Below, piece by piece: positions 1 through 9,848 of a stretch of DNA of 37,076 nucleotides (the first letter of the stretch is position 1; every line of letters starts with the position of its first letter). Both the position numbers and the translations under genes were made by a program. Origin of the DNA: Lentibacillus kapialis (lineage in GTDB: Bacteria > Bacillota > Bacilli > Bacillales > Amphibacillaceae); NCBI RefSeq assembly GCF_014646635.1, contig NZ_BMNQ01000034.1, positions 1 to 37,076 of the forward strand. Reading direction: 5' to 3'. Below the pieces are notes generated by a model that had not been told where the DNA came from, ran no database searches, and was given only the letters and a program-made list of their open reading frames with translations.

Positions 1-120
1 ACGCAAATAACGGAATGAGGATCCGCCAAAGCTGGACTATCCATACCGAACGGTTCCTCATTCCGCTATTCGTGTGAAAACAGGGCAAAACTATCGCGGC
101 GGTTTTAGCCGATCAGGGCC
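1..120. repeat. Intergenic repeat family A, copy 1 (cut by window edge)
   Basis: The stretch carries the family A core word GCGGAATGAGGATCCGC in slightly altered form near 11-27 and its reverse complement near 53-69, so the two can pair. The same words, with recognisable intervening sequence, recur at 2297-2520 and 6308-6560. The segment from about 184 to 215 also resembles 2596-2625, which suggests that more of the flank is shared. No coding frame with a ribosome binding site is seen in 1-381. Confidence 0.6.
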
Positions 121-269
121 CACGGGGGATAAAGGAAACACTTTAGGAGCGCAAGCGAATCGCTATTGACTTATCGAGGAGTCACGCTACAGCATTAGTG
201 CTAGAGCCGGACGTGGCAATATTCGACGAAGTATCAATAGGGCTAAAAATTATATACTTTCTGATCTTT

Positions 270-360
270 CTAGAAAAACTCGGCATTCGCCTCGCCTTAT
301 AGCGAATGCCGAAGCTTTTCTTATAAGGTCATCCATAATTTATATTTTCTGACGTTATAA
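270..360 (-). repeat. Two-hairpin intergenic repeat family B, copy B1
   Basis: A unit of about 90 bp holds two successive inverted repeats: CGGCATTCGC/GCGAATGCCG, then TTATAAGGTCA/TGACGTTATAA. Read on the minus strand, the first hairpin is followed by a T run, so it could terminate the DUF2071 gene that ends at 382. A tail fragment of the same family (tatactttctgat, near 250-265) lies just before it, pointing to a former tandem copy. Other copies are at 11041-11130, 26453-26537 and 26538-26616, with a diverged one at 13106-13179. Confidence 0.75.
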
Positions 361-381
361 AAAATCCAACCCCTATACGGC

Positions 382-1113
382 TCAGCCTTCTTTCCGGATC
401 ATCCAAATCAAAGCAGTCTTGGAGTCCGTATAATGCGCAAGTGTATCTACCTCCATCGATCCGTCCCATGGCGTCAGCCGCTGCTGCTTAATGTCCGTTT
501 GAGCTTTTTGGATTGCCCATTTATTATGATGAAGACCACACCTATACAGTTTTCCAAACTTATAGGTCCAAAGAAAATAGCGCTCCAGCAGCCAGCTTTC
601 AAGGCCTCCCTTTTCCGGATAAAAGCGTTCGCCATCCGGCTTATATAATGCCCTCAGGACCCCTGACTTTTTCCCTTTTCGTTCACTGTAAAAAGATATA
701 GCACCATCCTGCATATTCATTGATATGTTTGCATAGTAATATGGAAGTGTTGCCATTCCTGCTCCAATCACCACAGGAAGGTTATCAGCATCCAGACTAA
801 AAAAATAAACACCCCGTCTGCCACGCCGCTTAACATATGTGCGCACGTTTACTTCTAAAAAACTGGTCACAAACGGGAAAGACGGCAGACCACGAAATCG
901 CACTTTGCTGACTCTAAACGGAATTATACTTAGCCAGGCATCCCCATCATATGTATCCAGTTCGAGACCCGGCGGCAGGTATGATCGAAGCACCTGCTGC
1001 GGCATACGCTGGTGCAGGAACAATAAATGCTCCCATCGCTGCATCATGACCCATGACCCGCGCGGCAGCAAGCTGTCACGATGTGCTGTATTGTTCAATA
1101 TGTTCTGAAACAT
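382..1113 (-). CDS. YqjF-like DUF2071 family protein
   Basis: This 243-aa protein resembles the DUF2071/YqjF family: an N-terminal WEHLLFLHQRMP segment, PPGLELDTYDGDAWLSI, and a central block on VYFFSLDADN. The biochemical function of the family is not established, so no reaction is assigned. No signal peptide or membrane segment is visible, so it is probably cytosolic. The frame is open 48 bases further upstream, but the ATG at 1113 has a GGAGG box about 10 bases ahead of it and is preferred. It is transcribed alone and away from the patatin gene; repeat B1 immediately downstream could act as its terminator. Confidence 0.75.
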   Translation of the reverse strand: MFQNILNNTAHRDSLLPRGSWVMMQRWEHLLFLHQRMPQQVLRSYLPPGLELDTYDGDAWLSIIPFRVSKVRFRGLPSFPFVTSFLEVNVRTYVKRRGRRGVYFFSLDADNLPVVIGAGMATLPYYYANISMNMQDGAISFYSERKGKKSGVLRALYKPDGERFYPEKGGLESWLLERYFLWTYKFGKLYRCGLHHNKWAIQKAQTDIKQQRLTPWDGSMEVDTLAHYTDSKTALIWMIRKEG

Positions 1114-1262
1114 CTGCTTATAGCCTCCTTCACAATTAGTGTGTCCGTCCGGGTTTCCCATTATGATTTTCCGTTTCTAAATGATCTTCAAACTGAAAAA
1201 TTGTTAGTCAGTCAGATGACTGATATAATTTTTCTTATATGAGAAAAAGGAAGTGTCGAATT

Positions 1263-2159
1263 TTGGAATACGAGGCAGGCCTCATGTTAGAAGGCGGAGG
1301 TATGCGATGTGCATTCACTGTTGGTGTACTGGATTACTTTCTGGATCAGCAGATTGAATTTCCTTCTGTTGCAACAGCATCGGCAGGAGCACTTATCGGA
1401 AGTTCCTATATCGCCAAACAGCGCGACCGGAACACCAACCTGCTTGGGGCGATAGGTAAAAATCGGGGTACCATATCACTCATACGGCTGCTGCAAAAAA
1501 GAGAACTGTTCAGTATGGATCTGATTTTTGAAAAGCTGGCCAACCAGACGTTTCCGCTCGCCTATCAATCCTTTTCACAGGCGAGCTCCAGATTTGTTGT
1601 CGGCACAACCGATATTAACACCGGCAAACCTGTTTTCTATGATCGATTTGACAAACAAAAAGATCTATCAACCATTATCAGAGCCTCCTGTTCGTTACCG
1701 GTTTTGGCGCCCAGTGTTGACTATAACGGAAAACAATTAATCGATGGCGGTGTAGCTGATCCGATCCCCATCACTCCTCTGGTTGAACAAGGATTAAAAA
1801 AGCATGTTGTCATACTTACCCGAGATAAAAATTATGTAAAAAAACCCACGAGATTAAACTGGTTTTATAAACATGTTTTTAAAAATAAACCCGAACTTAT
1901 CAAATTATTACGCAACCGCCATCTTCGCTACAATGAAACCATGAAAAAATTACGCACCATGGAAGCACGCAATGAAGCCTTTATCATCCAGCCGGAAAAA
2001 CCACTGGATGCCAGCCGGATTGAAAAAAGCCATCGCAAGCTTGAAGCATTGTATTATCAGGGTTATCAGGTGGCCAAAGAGAAGCACCATGCGTTACTGC
2101 ACTTCCTGGACAGTTCAGGGAAAAACGCATCCCTCGCAGAAAAAAATCTGTCTTCATAA
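1263..2159 (+). CDS. Patatin-like phospholipase family protein
   Basis: The protein (298 aa from the TTG at 1263) has the patatin fold signatures: a glycine-rich oxyanion segment LEGGGMRCAF near the N-terminus, a nucleophile elbow ATASAGALIG, and the dyad aspartate in LIDGGVADPIP. Patatins are Ser-Asp acyl hydrolases acting on lipids; the physiological substrate here is unknown. The elbow reads TASAG, not GXSXG, so the first glycine is replaced by threonine. An in-frame ATG at 1239 lacks a Shine-Dalgarno sequence, whereas AAGGAAG sits about 10 bases before TTG 1263, so I chose the latter; the 1239 start would give 306 aa. No signal peptide is seen. A hairpin terminator follows. Confidence 0.8.
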   Translation: MEYEAGLMLEGGGMRCAFTVGVLDYFLDQQIEFPSVATASAGALIGSSYIAKQRDRNTNLLGAIGKNRGTISLIRLLQKRELFSMDLIFEKLANQTFPLAYQSFSQASSRFVVGTTDINTGKPVFYDRFDKQKDLSTIIRASCSLPVLAPSVDYNGKQLIDGGVADPIPITPLVEQGLKKHVVILTRDKNYVKKPTRLNWFYKHVFKNKPELIKLLRNRHLRYNETMKKLRTMEARNEAFIIQPEKPLDASRIEKSHRKLEALYYQGYQVAKEKHHALLHFLDSSGKNASLAEKNLSS

Positions 2160-2206
2160 TATTATAGATAGTTCCATTTAAGATGAGCGGGGGTATAAGT
2201 AACACG

Positions 2207-2241
2207 CAAAAACGTTCAGAGTTTAAATCTGAGCGTTTTTA
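2207..2241 (+). terminator. Rho-independent terminator after the patatin-like gene
   Basis: The arms aaaaacgttcaga (2208-2220) and tctgagcgttttt (2228-2240) pair almost perfectly around a 7-base loop and end in a T run on the plus strand. The hairpin starts about 48 bases after the stop codon of the patatin-like gene. Confidence 0.8.
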
Positions 2242-2296
2242 GCGTTTCAGACGAACATACTCCAGCCCAAGATCACGTTCCCAGGAAGCAAATAAC

Positions 2297-2520
2297 TCAA
2301 AGGAGGATTCGCCGAAGCTGGATTTTCCGGACCGGACGGATCCTCATTCCGCTAAATGGACACAAACCGCCCTATTTTGTATCGAAATGAATCCTCATTC
2401 CGTTATTCGGGTGAACATAGGGCAACACCAAGCCGAAAAGAGGAAATAACGGAATGAGGATCCGCTAACGTTTTGAAAAAGCCTTAAATGACGTAAATAG
2501 CGGAATGAGGATCCGCCGGC
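2297..2520. repeat. Intergenic repeat family A, copy 2
   Basis: The core word GCGGAATGAGGATCCGC or its reverse complement occurs five times with small changes: partial near 2301-2311, inverted at 2337-2352 and 2389-2404, direct at 2449-2465 and 2500-2516. The order direct-inverted-inverted-direct-direct and the sequence between the words match copy 3 (6308-6560). The rest of 2242-2635 has no credible gene; 2596-2625 resembles 184-215. Confidence 0.75.
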
Positions 2521-2635
2521 AGCTGTTGACTTGTAGCACAATGGGATAATTGCGGCTAAGCCTTTGGTTTCACCCATCGGACAGAGATAAAGGGCATCAC
2601 GCTAAAGCCTTAGTGCTGGAGTACTTCCTGATATT

Positions 2636-2683
2636 AAAAAAATAGCCCCGATCGTCAGTTTTTGACGATCGGGGCTATTTTTT
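2636..2683. terminator. Strong bidirectional terminator hairpin
   Basis: A perfect 16-bp stem (atagccccgatcgtca paired with its complement, 2642-2657 and 2663-2678) has a short loop and is flanked by A and T runs on both sides, so it can act on both strands. It lies about 110 bases beyond the stop codon of the minus-strand choline dehydrogenase gene and is most likely its terminator. Confidence 0.85.
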
Positions 2684-2791
2684 GTTTGATATATTCATTA
2701 TTTATTGTTTGGTTTATGTTCATAGCAGTGTACTTCCTCAAGTGTACCGCTATGAACGATTGTCTACTTATACGAACAGGCTTCTATTAAC

Positions 2792-4477
2792 CTACTTCTC
2801 TACGGTGCCTGCGTCTTTTGGATGTACGCCGTGACGGTAATAATCCTTATATTCAGGCTGCATTGGCTTTTGTCCACGGATAATGTCGGCTGCTTTTTCT
2901 GCCAGCATTAAAACCGGTGCATGAATATTACCATTCGTCGTATGCGGCATAGCAGACGCATCTACTACCCGTACGTTGTCCAAGCCATGCACCTTCATAG
3001 TCAGCGGATCAACGACAGCCATTGGATCTGAATCGGGACCCATTTTGGCTGTGCAGGATGGATGGAGTGCTGTCTCGGCATCATTTGCAACCCACTCCAG
3101 TATCTCCTCATCCGTTTGGACAGAAGGCCCTGGTGAAATTTCGCCCGAATTGTAAGGTGCTAACGCCGGTTGAGAAATGATGTCCCGTGAAACGCGTACC
3201 GCTTCAATCCACTCACGCCGGTCCTCTTCAGTAGATAGATAGTTAAATACGATACTTGGATGCTGGAAAGGATCGCGCGAACGAATCTTCAGGCTTCCCC
3301 GGGAGTTGGAATACATCGGTCCAACGTGTACCTGGAACCCATGCTCCGCATCCGCTTTTTGGCCGTCATACCGAACCGCAAGTGGCAGAAAGTGGAACAT
3401 CAGATTCGGATAATCAACATCTTCATTCGAGCGGACGAAACCGCCGCCTTCAAAATGATTCGATGCTGCGGGTCCGGTACGTCCAAGCAGCCATTGCAGA
3501 CCGATCCAAGGCATTTTTGCTTTATTTAAGCTCGGTTGTTCCGAAACCGGCTGCGGACAAGCGTGCTGAATATAAACTTCCAGATGGTCCTCAAGATTTT
3601 CACCGACACCCGGCAGGTCAACGATCGGATCAATACCAAGCGAACGCAAATGGTCAGCATCTCCTACACCGGACAATTGAAGCAGCTGCGGCGTGTTGAA
3701 AGCACCACCGGCAAGAACCACCTCGCCTGCATTAACATGGTACGTTTTCCCATTCTTTTGGTATGTCACACCATTAGCTCGGGTACCATCAAAATCGATA
3801 TTCGTAACAAAAGCACGCGTCTCTACTGCAAGGTTTTTGCGTCGCATAGCAGGCCGCAAATAGGCACGTGATGCAGACACGCGTCTTCCATTATGCACAT
3901 GGCTGTCGAATGGACCAAACCCTTCTTGACGAAAACCATTCACATCGGGTGTCCTTGAATAACCAGCCTCTTCAGCTGCATCAAAGAAAGCCTGAAACAG
4001 CGGGTTCGTTGCAGGACCGCGCTTCAATTTCACTGGTCCATGATGGCCGCGGTGCTCATCAGATGATTCTGCTCCAAACGTTGTTTCCAGTCGTTTAAAA
4101 TACGGCAGACAATGGGCATAGTCCCACGTTTCCATACCTGGCTCAGATCCCCACCGTTCATAGTCCATCGGGTTGCCACGCTGATAAATCATACCATTGA
4201 TAGAACTCGATCCTCCAAGTACCTTTCCCCTGGCATGCGCGACACGGCGCCCATTCATATAAGGTTCCGCGTCCGTAGAATAAATCCAGTCATAAAAGCG
4301 ATTGCCGGATGGGAACATCAAAGCTGCCGGCATTTGAATAAACAGATCCCATGGATAATCACTGCGTCCCGCTTCCAGAACAAGAACACTGCTTGATTTA
4401 TCTTGACTTAGACGATTGCCGAGTATAGAACCCGCACTGCCGCCACCAACGATTACATAGTCATATGTTTGATTCAT
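2792..4477 (-). CDS. betA: GMC oxidoreductase, choline dehydrogenase (BetA type)
   Basis: This 561-aa flavoenzyme has the FAD-binding GGGSAGS loop at residues 11-17, the GMC signature around [13 protein letters not shown], and the catalytic pair expected for the family: His near 472 in [10 protein letters not shown] and Asn near 515-517 in TTNGNIHAP. BetA oxidises choline to betaine aldehyde on the way to the osmoprotectant glycine betaine; the final substrate is inferred from overall resemblance, and another alcohol remains possible. The frame opens 20 codons earlier, but ATG 4477 follows an AAGGAGG box and starts [13 protein letters not shown] as expected. No betaine aldehyde dehydrogenase or GbsR/BetI regulator lies next to it. 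The gene is divergent from the YxjG-type gene. Confidence 0.85.
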   Translation of the reverse strand: MNQTYDYVIVGGGSAGSILGNRLSQDKSSSVLVLEAGRSDYPWDLFIQMPAALMFPSGNRFYDWIYSTDAEPYMNGRRVAHARGKVLGGSSSINGMIYQRGNPMDYERWGSEPGMETWDYAHCLPYFKRLETTFGAESSDEHRGHHGPVKLKRGPATNPLFQAFFDAAEEAGYSRTPDVNGFRQEGFGPFDSHVHNGRRVSASRAYLRPAMRRKNLAVETRAFVTNIDFDGTRANGVTYQKNGKTYHVNAGEVVLAGGAFNTPQLLQLSGVGDADHLRSLGIDPIVDLPGVGENLEDHLEVYIQHACPQPVSEQPSLNKAKMPWIGLQWLLGRTGPAASNHFEGGGFVRSNEDVDYPNLMFHFLPLAVRYDGQKADAEHGFQVHVGPMYSNSRGSLKIRSRDPFQHPSIVFNYLSTEEDRREWIEAVRVSRDIISQPALAPYNSGEISPGPSVQTDEEILEWVANDAETALHPSCTAKMGPDSDPMAVVDPLTMKVHGLDNVRVVDASAMPHTTNGNIHAPVLMLAEKAADIIRGQKPMQPEYKDYYRHGVHPKDAGTVEK

Positions 4478-4999
4478 CTGTAAAACCTCCTTGAAGATTG
4501 TAAATAGAATACAGTGTGCAACGTAACTCGAAAACATTCATCCAAAACGTCTTCGTTGCCGGTTATTTTTTGGCGCTAGGAATAGACTTTTCCCGAATCT
4601 TGATCGGATGTTTCGTAACCCATTTCTTATGGATGAATATCTTTCGCCACTTCAACTGTTTATCTAAATTAATTTTATTAAATATTTTTTTAATGTATTG
4701 AACAAAATAAATGTAACACGGTTTATTGAAATTGTAAACCCTGAATTCATGATGTTCTGTATCAAGCATTCCTTCTGAAATAAAAAGGCTGACAACTGGA
4801 CGACCGCTGTTCGGGTTACTATTATGCCCTTCAAAAGGTGAATAAAGATTATTAGAATAATCCTGAGTATAATATAGCCGACTGTCAAAAGCATAACTTA
4901 CTGAAATAACCGCATACTGAATTGAAGTCTTTTATCTGTTAAACTTATGTTAAGCGTTGCGAAAGTAAACGTTCTTGTAGACATGAAAGGAGAGGTCGT
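4478..4999. other. Divergent intergenic region between betA and the yxjG-like gene
   Basis: This is about 520 bases, AT-rich, with no convincing gene. A weak sigma-A-like pair for the plus-strand gene is TTGAAG at about 4922 with TTATGT 17 bases further on, only partly matching consensus. No S-box (SAM) riboswitch, which often precedes methionine genes in Bacillus, could be recognised. A short minus-strand frame at 4563-4769 has no ribosome binding site and no family resemblance. Confidence 0.4.
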
Positions 5000-6130
5000 A
5001 TGAATCATGAACAGAAAGGTCCATTTCGCGCTGATCACGTTGGCAGCTTATTACGCCCTGACAGTATAAAGCAGGCAAGAAGCAAATACGCAAGGGGTAC
5101 ATTGGCAAAAGAAGAACTACGAGAAATAGAAAATGAAGCAATTGAGAATTTAATAGAGAAACAGAAGGAAATTGGTTTGACTGCCATCACGGACGGTGAA
5201 CTGAGAAGGGAGTACTGGCACCTCGACTTTATTCGGGAACTACGTGGAATTCGGGTATACCATGAAGAATCAGAAGGTATGTTTCAAGGGAAAATGAAGA
5301 CACTTGCAAAATACATGGTAGATGGTCCATTGCAATTTCCAGAGAATCACCCCTTCCTTGAAGATTTCGCATTTGTAAAGAAAGCAGCCGGAGAGAATCA
5401 TGTCGCGAAATTTACGATTCCGGGACCGAATATGATTTTTTATTCCGGAATTATTAATAATGCCTATTATTTGGAGAATCCTGCTTATTCGTCACTGGAA
5501 GAAGCTGCAAAAGATATTGTCCAAGTGTATAAGGATGCTATTCAAGCATTTTATGATAAAGGCTGTCGCTATTTACAGCTGGATGATACAAGTTGGGGAG
5601 CATTGTTTAGTGATGACTTCCGTAAGATAATCAGCGAAAACGGTTTTGATGTTAATGCAGTCATGAAGCAATTCGCTGATATTACCATTGCCGCGTTGGA
5701 GGATAAACCGGAAAATATGACTGTAACACTTCATGTTTGTCGTGGTAACTTTAAATCTTCTTGGCTATATGAAGGGGACTATGAACCGATTGCCAGTCAA
5801 TTATTCGGACGTGTGAATGTGGATGGCTTTTTCCTGGAGTTCGACAGTGACCGCGCCGGAAATTTTGCACCGCTGCGCTATATCAGGAATCAAAGAGTCG
5901 TGCTTGGACTGGTAACGACAAAAACAGCAGAAATGGAAGATAAAAAGGCCATTAAAGATCGAATCAAGGAAGCAGAAAGGTATGTCTCAAAAGAACAGCT
6001 ATGTTTAAGTCCACAATGTGGGTTTGCTTCAACTGAAGAAGGTAATCTCGTGACAGAAGAAGACCAATGGAAAAAACTCCGATTAGTAGTTGATACTGCC
6101 GGAGAAGTATGGAGCGACAATCAGGCTTAA
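5000..6130 (+). CDS. YxjG/YxjH-type cobalamin-independent methionine synthase
   Basis: The 376-aa protein has the length and pattern of the short MetE-like (MetE C-terminal domain only) methyltransferases called YxjG/YxjH in Bacillus. Zinc/homocysteine ligands are visible: His245 and Cys247 in LHVCRGN, Glu280 in FFLEFDSD and Cys340 in SPQCGFAS. The N-terminal FRADHVGSLLRP motif is typical. It probably methylates homocysteine to methionine in the cytosol; the methyl donor is not evident from sequence. ATG 5000 follows a good AAAGGAGAGG box. It is monocistronic and divergent from betA. Repeat family A follows; no clear terminator was found. Confidence 0.85.
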   Translation: MNHEQKGPFRADHVGSLLRPDSIKQARSKYARGTLAKEELREIENEAIENLIEKQKEIGLTAITDGELRREYWHLDFIRELRGIRVYHEESEGMFQGKMKTLAKYMVDGPLQFPENHPFLEDFAFVKKAAGENHVAKFTIPGPNMIFYSGIINNAYYLENPAYSSLEEAAKDIVQVYKDAIQAFYDKGCRYLQLDDTSWGALFSDDFRKIISENGFDVNAVMKQFADITIAALEDKPENMTVTLHVCRGNFKSSWLYEGDYEPIASQLFGRVNVDGFFLEFDSDRAGNFAPLRYIRNQRVVLGLVTTKTAEMEDKKAIKDRIKEAERYVSKEQLCLSPQCGFASTEEGNLVTEEDQWKKLRLVVDTAGEVWSDNQA

Positions 6131-6307
6131 ATAACAATTGCAACAAATACTGTGCCAGTTTCAAAGGTATTTCACCAAGGATTGAATTTTGCCAATATAA
6201 CTTATCGGGAGAGCTGAAGAAAATCGAGGCCATAACATCCGTTAATACAAAGGATTTCCAACATTGCATGATGTTGTACTTAGCTTTGACAAAATGTAAT
6301 AGAACCG

Positions 6308-6560
6308 GACAAATAGCGGAATCAGGAGGATCCACCAAGGCTTGATTTCCCGGATGGAGCGGATCCTCATTCCGCTAAATGGCTACAAACCACCCTATTT
6401 TATATCGAAATGAATCCTCATTCCGCTATTCGGGTAAAAATGGAACAAAACCATGCTAAAAAGAAGAAATAGCGGCATGAGAATCCGCTAATGCGTTGAA
6501 AACTCCCTGATTGTCGCAAATAGCGGAATCAGGATCCGCTAACGGGTTGGAAAAGCTTAA
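6308..6560. repeat. Intergenic repeat family A, copy 3
   Basis: Five occurrences of the core word, two inverted (6359-6375, 6411-6426) and three direct (6315-6334, 6471-6488, 6521-6539), stand in the same order and with homologous spacers as in 2297-2520. Shared spacer pieces include aaatgaatcctcattccg and attcgggt. It fills most of the space between the yxjG-like gene and the convergent argD; the rest of 6131-6585 shows nothing recognisable. Confidence 0.75.
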
Positions 6561-6585
6561 ACGCTCCCTTGATCCAAAATTTTTG

Positions 6586-7743
6586 TCAGGAAATGGGGGC
6601 TTTTTCATCTGTCAGAACGTCATGGAGCAAATCAACTGCCAGGTCGATCTCCTCCCGACTTACAATCAATGGCGGCAACAATCGGATTGTATGGGGACCC
6701 GCACTTAAAACGAGCAGTCCTTTTTCAATCAGTGATTCAACCAAATACGATACATTCCGATTACAGTCGATTCCAATCATCAAGCCTTTGCCGCGGATTG
6801 ACGAGACAACAGGCAATTGACCAATCGCCTTATTCAATTGCTCCATCAAATAATGGCCCTTTTCTGTGACCTCCTGTAAAAAATTTTCCCGGAAAGCATG
6901 TTCCAGTACAGCTTCTGCTGCTGCCATGGCAAGGGGATTGCCGCCAAATGTTGCCCCGTGGCTTCCCGGCCCAAAACTGTCACGAAGGGCCTCTGTTGCA
7001 ATCATAGCCCCAACCGGAACACCATCGGCCAGTCCTTTAGCTGATGTGATAATATCGGGCGAAATGCCGTAATGCTGGTATGCGAATGGTTTTCCGGTCC
7101 GTCCAATGCCTGTCTGTACTTCATCAACGATAATAAGCACGTGATTTTTACGGCATACGTCCGCTAATTGCTGAATAAAGTCATAATCGGCTATGTTGAT
7201 GCCGCCTTCCCCCTGTATCATCTCCAGCATAACAGCAGCCGTCTCACCATCGACAGCCTGCTTGAGCGCATCACTATCATTAAACGGCACATACTGAAAT
7301 GTTTCCAGCATAGGACCAAACCCGGTGTGGATTTTTTCCTGTCCGGTTGCTCCCATGGTTCCAAACGTCCGCCCGTGAAATGACTGGTTGAAGGAAATGA
7401 TTTTGTGTTTGCCGGTTGCTTTGCGGGCCAGTTTGATCGCCGCTTCATTCGCTTCCGTTCCGCTGCTGCAGAAAAACACCTGATCACCTGTACTGTAACG
7501 GGTAAGTAAGTCGGCCACCTTTTCCTGGATCGGATTATGGTATAAATTCGACACATGCCAATAGGCGTTGAGCTGTGTTTCCAGCTTTTCTTGAACAGCC
7601 GGGTGCCGGTGCCCGAGACTGCATACACCGATGCCTGCCCCGAAGTCGAGATAGCTTTGACCATCAGTATCTTCCACGGTAGTACCTGAAGCCTGCTCAA
7701 CGATAAGGTTAAAACGTTTATATGTTGGAAAAAGTGCTGTCAT
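6586..7743 (-). CDS. argD: Acetylornithine aminotransferase
   Basis: This 385-aa class III aminotransferase has the [12 protein letters not shown] phosphate-binding segment, Asp207 in [14 protein letters not shown] and the PLP Schiff-base lysine Lys236 in [14 protein letters not shown]. ArgD transfers an amino group from glutamate to N-acetylglutamate semialdehyde, giving N-acetylornithine in arginine synthesis. It overlaps the end of argB by 26 bases, as expected for translational coupling. ATG 7743 has a GGAGG box 9 bases upstream; the frame is open to a TTG one codon earlier. It is the last gene of argCJBD; carAB and argF, which follow in B. subtilis, are absent here. No clear terminator follows. 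Confidence 0.95.
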   Translation of the reverse strand: MTALFPTYKRFNLIVEQASGTTVEDTDGQSYLDFGAGIGVCSLGHRHPAVQEKLETQLNAYWHVSNLYHNPIQEKVADLLTRYSTGDQVFFCSSGTEANEAAIKLARKATGKHKIISFNQSFHGRTFGTMGATGQEKIHTGFGPMLETFQYVPFNDSDALKQAVDGETAAVMLEMIQGEGGINIADYDFIQQLADVCRKNHVLIIVDEVQTGIGRTGKPFAYQHYGISPDIITSAKGLADGVPVGAMIATEALRDSFGPGSHGATFGGNPLAMAAAEAVLEHAFRENFLQEVTEKGHYLMEQLNKAIGQLPVVSSIRGKGLMIGIDCNRNVSYLVESLIEKGLLVLSAGPHTIRLLPPLIVSREEIDLAVDLLHDVLTDEKAPIS

Positions 7744-8515
7744 CAACTACAGCCTCCTCTGTTTGTCTAATCATAGTACCGGCGAATCCGGCATCACTAA
7801 TCGCCTGATTCGCATCAGCTATCATGACATGCTGCAAATCCTCACTTAAGCAGGCAAGCGCCGCTTTCACTTTGGGAATCATTCCGCCATGAATGACACC
7901 CTGGTCGATAAGCCCTTTTATATCCGCTTTGGTCGCTGAGGGAAGCAGACCGCCATCGTGCATAATGCCCGGTACATCCGTTACAAATATTAGTTTCCCT
8001 GCGTCCATTGCCTCTGCTATGTTGCCCGCAACTGTATCGGCATTCACATTATAGCTGTTACCGTCTTCTCCAACGGCAATCGGTGCTATCACCGGAACAA
8101 TATGTTGGTGAAGCAGGTTTTCCAAAAAGTCTGTATTCACATTCACCACATCACCGACATAGCCATACGTCTGAAAGTCTTTGGGAACACAGGTGATCAG
8201 ACGGGCATCAGAACCGGAAAGCCCTGTTGCCTGAACACCCACTGCATTCATGTGGCGTGTGATCGCGTTGTTGACATGGCCGGAGAGCACCATTTCCACA
8301 ACATCTATCGCCTCAGCGGACGTTGTTCTGAGTCCGTCAATAAATGTGAACGGTACATCAAGTTGTTCCAGCATGTTTTTTATGGCCGGACCGCCGCCAT
8401 GAACGATAATCGGTTTCACACCACGTCGCTGCAGCTGCCGGATATTGTTAAAAAATTGATCTGAGAGCCTATCAATGATACTGCCGCCGCATTTAATCAC
8501 AACGATGTCATGCAT
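7718..8515 (-). CDS. argB: Acetylglutamate kinase
   Basis: The 265-aa protein belongs to the amino acid kinase fold: VVIKCGGS at the N-terminus, the glycine-rich VHGGGPAI loop and the later [11 protein letters not shown] segment all match ArgB. It phosphorylates N-acetylglutamate, the second committed step of arginine synthesis. ATG 8515 is 7 bases from an AGGAGGGG box, while the GTG at 8521 would be too close to it. It lies 12 bases after argJ and overlaps argD. Feedback inhibition by arginine, seen in some ArgB proteins, cannot be judged here; the short N-terminus argues against the extra N-terminal helix of the arginine-sensitive type. Confidence 0.95.
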   Translation of the reverse strand: MHDIVVIKCGGSIIDRLSDQFFNNIRQLQRRGVKPIIVHGGGPAIKNMLEQLDVPFTFIDGLRTTSAEAIDVVEMVLSGHVNNAITRHMNAVGVQATGLSGSDARLITCVPKDFQTYGYVGDVVNVNTDFLENLLHQHIVPVIAPIAVGEDGNSYNVNADTVAGNIAEAMDAGKLIFVTDVPGIMHDGGLLPSATKADIKGLIDQGVIHGGMIPKVKAALACLSEDLQHVMIADANQAISDAGFAGTMIRQTEEAVVDDSTFSNI

Positions 8516-8527
8516 GTTCACCCCTCC

Positions 8528-9757
8528 TTAAGTCCGGTAACTGGCATTGATGCGCACATAATCATATGTCAAATCACATCCCCACGCTCGCCCGGCTCCG
8601 TTTCCGACATTCAAATTAACCGCGATGGTGACATCATCATTCTTCAAATAATCGGAGACTTCTGCTTCGGAAAACGGCAGTGGCTGACTGTTCTCCAAAA
8701 GCGGGATCGTTCCTATCGACACGTCAATCGCTTCAGCATCTGCCTTGACTCCGCTTCGTCCCACAGCCGCAATAATCCGCCCCCAATTGGGATCCGCTCC
8801 ATAAACAGCTGTTTTAACCAGCGATGAGCCGACGATGGTTTTGGCCGCCTTAACGGCCTCATCATTACTACCGGCCCCGTTAACCTCCACCTCGATTAAC
8901 GTCGTGGCCCCTTCACCGTCGCGGGCAATCATCTTGGCCAAATCCTCACACGTCTGCTGCAGCAGTTCTGTAAAGTTCACCCAGTCGCTATGCTCCGGTG
9001 TCAGAGTGTTATTTGCTGCTTTCCCGCTGGCCATTGTGAGCACCATATCATTGGTCGATGTATCACCATCCACGGTTATGCAGTTGAATGTCTTATCTGT
9101 TGCTTCCTTCAATGCCAGATGAAGCATGTCGGGTTCAATGGCTGCGTCCGTTGTCACAAACGCCAGCATCGTACCCATATTTGGCTCAATCATGCCGGAG
9201 CCCTTAGCCGAACCGGCCATTGTTACCTTTTTCCCGTCAATGAGTGTCTGGTGACATGTTGACTTTGAACAGGTATCAGTTGTCAGAATGGATTCATTAA
9301 ACGCTGCGGCATCTTTTGCATGTGTTGCCGGATGGAGGTTTTCAATATTTGGGATAATGTGATCCATCGGCATTTCCAAGCCGATAATCCCGGTTGAGGA
9401 AACAGCAACCATTTGCTCCGGCAATGACAGGTAATCAGCCGCAGCCTGACGCATGATATATGCATCTGCCTCGCCCTGTTTTCCGGTACAAGCATTGGCA
9501 TTGCCGCTGTTGACAATCACGGCCTGGAGTTTCCCCTCTTGTGCAATGCTTTCTTTTGTCACCTGCAATGGTGCTGCCTGAATGATATTCTGTGTATACA
9601 ACGCAGCAGCACTTGCCGGGACGTCACAATAAATTAATCCCAAATCATGTCGTTTCCGCTTCACGCCCGTATGCATACCTGAAACCTGAAAGCCTGCCGG
9701 TGTCACAATCGTCCCCTTTTCCATTTTTTGAATGCTGCTTTCTTTTATCAGCACCAT
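8528..9757 (-). CDS. argJ: Bifunctional ornithine acetyltransferase / N-acetylglutamate synthase
   Basis: This 409-aa protein has the ArgJ self-cleavage and nucleophile region SAKGSGMIEPNMGTMLAF; the conserved threonine is Thr196. The residue before it is glycine rather than the usual alanine. ArgJ recycles the acetyl group from acetylornithine to glutamate; whether this copy also uses acetyl-CoA cannot be told from sequence. The frame extends 44 codons upstream, but ATG 9757 follows AAAGGAGG, so the longer reading is a 5' artefact. It sits 91 bases downstream of argC and 12 bases ahead of argB within the operon. Confidence 0.95.
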   Translation of the reverse strand: MVLIKESSIQKMEKGTIVTPAGFQVSGMHTGVKRKRHDLGLIYCDVPASAAALYTQNIIQAAPLQVTKESIAQEGKLQAVIVNSGNANACTGKQGEADAYIMRQAAADYLSLPEQMVAVSSTGIIGLEMPMDHIIPNIENLHPATHAKDAAAFNESILTTDTCSKSTCHQTLIDGKKVTMAGSAKGSGMIEPNMGTMLAFVTTDAAIEPDMLHLALKEATDKTFNCITVDGDTSTNDMVLTMASGKAANNTLTPEHSDWVNFTELLQQTCEDLAKMIARDGEGATTLIEVEVNGAGSNDEAVKAAKTIVGSSLVKTAVYGADPNWGRIIAAVGRSGVKADAEAIDVSIGTIPLLENSQPLPFSEAEVSDYLKNDDVTIAVNLNVGNGAGRAWGCDLTYDYVRINASYRT

Positions 9758-9848
9758 TGTTTCTCCTCCTTTCATGGCTTGTATGTTGCCTGCAACTGAC
9801 GGCACCCCCGCCGCTCTTAAATAATCTCGTAACATAACATGATCAAAT

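Noticed and set aside
270-360. A 22-codon peptide (MDDLIRKASAF...) in the minus strand of repeat B
   Set aside because: The frame is kept in three copies but lost in B4, and no ribosome binding site precedes it; hairpin pairing explains the conservation better.
4700-4999. S-box (SAM) riboswitch or T-box before the YxjG-like gene
   Set aside because: No aptamer core or terminator/antiterminator pair is visible.
7218-7700. 160-aa frame inside argD on the same strand
   Set aside because: Out-of-frame shadow of a clearly functional argD with no start signal.
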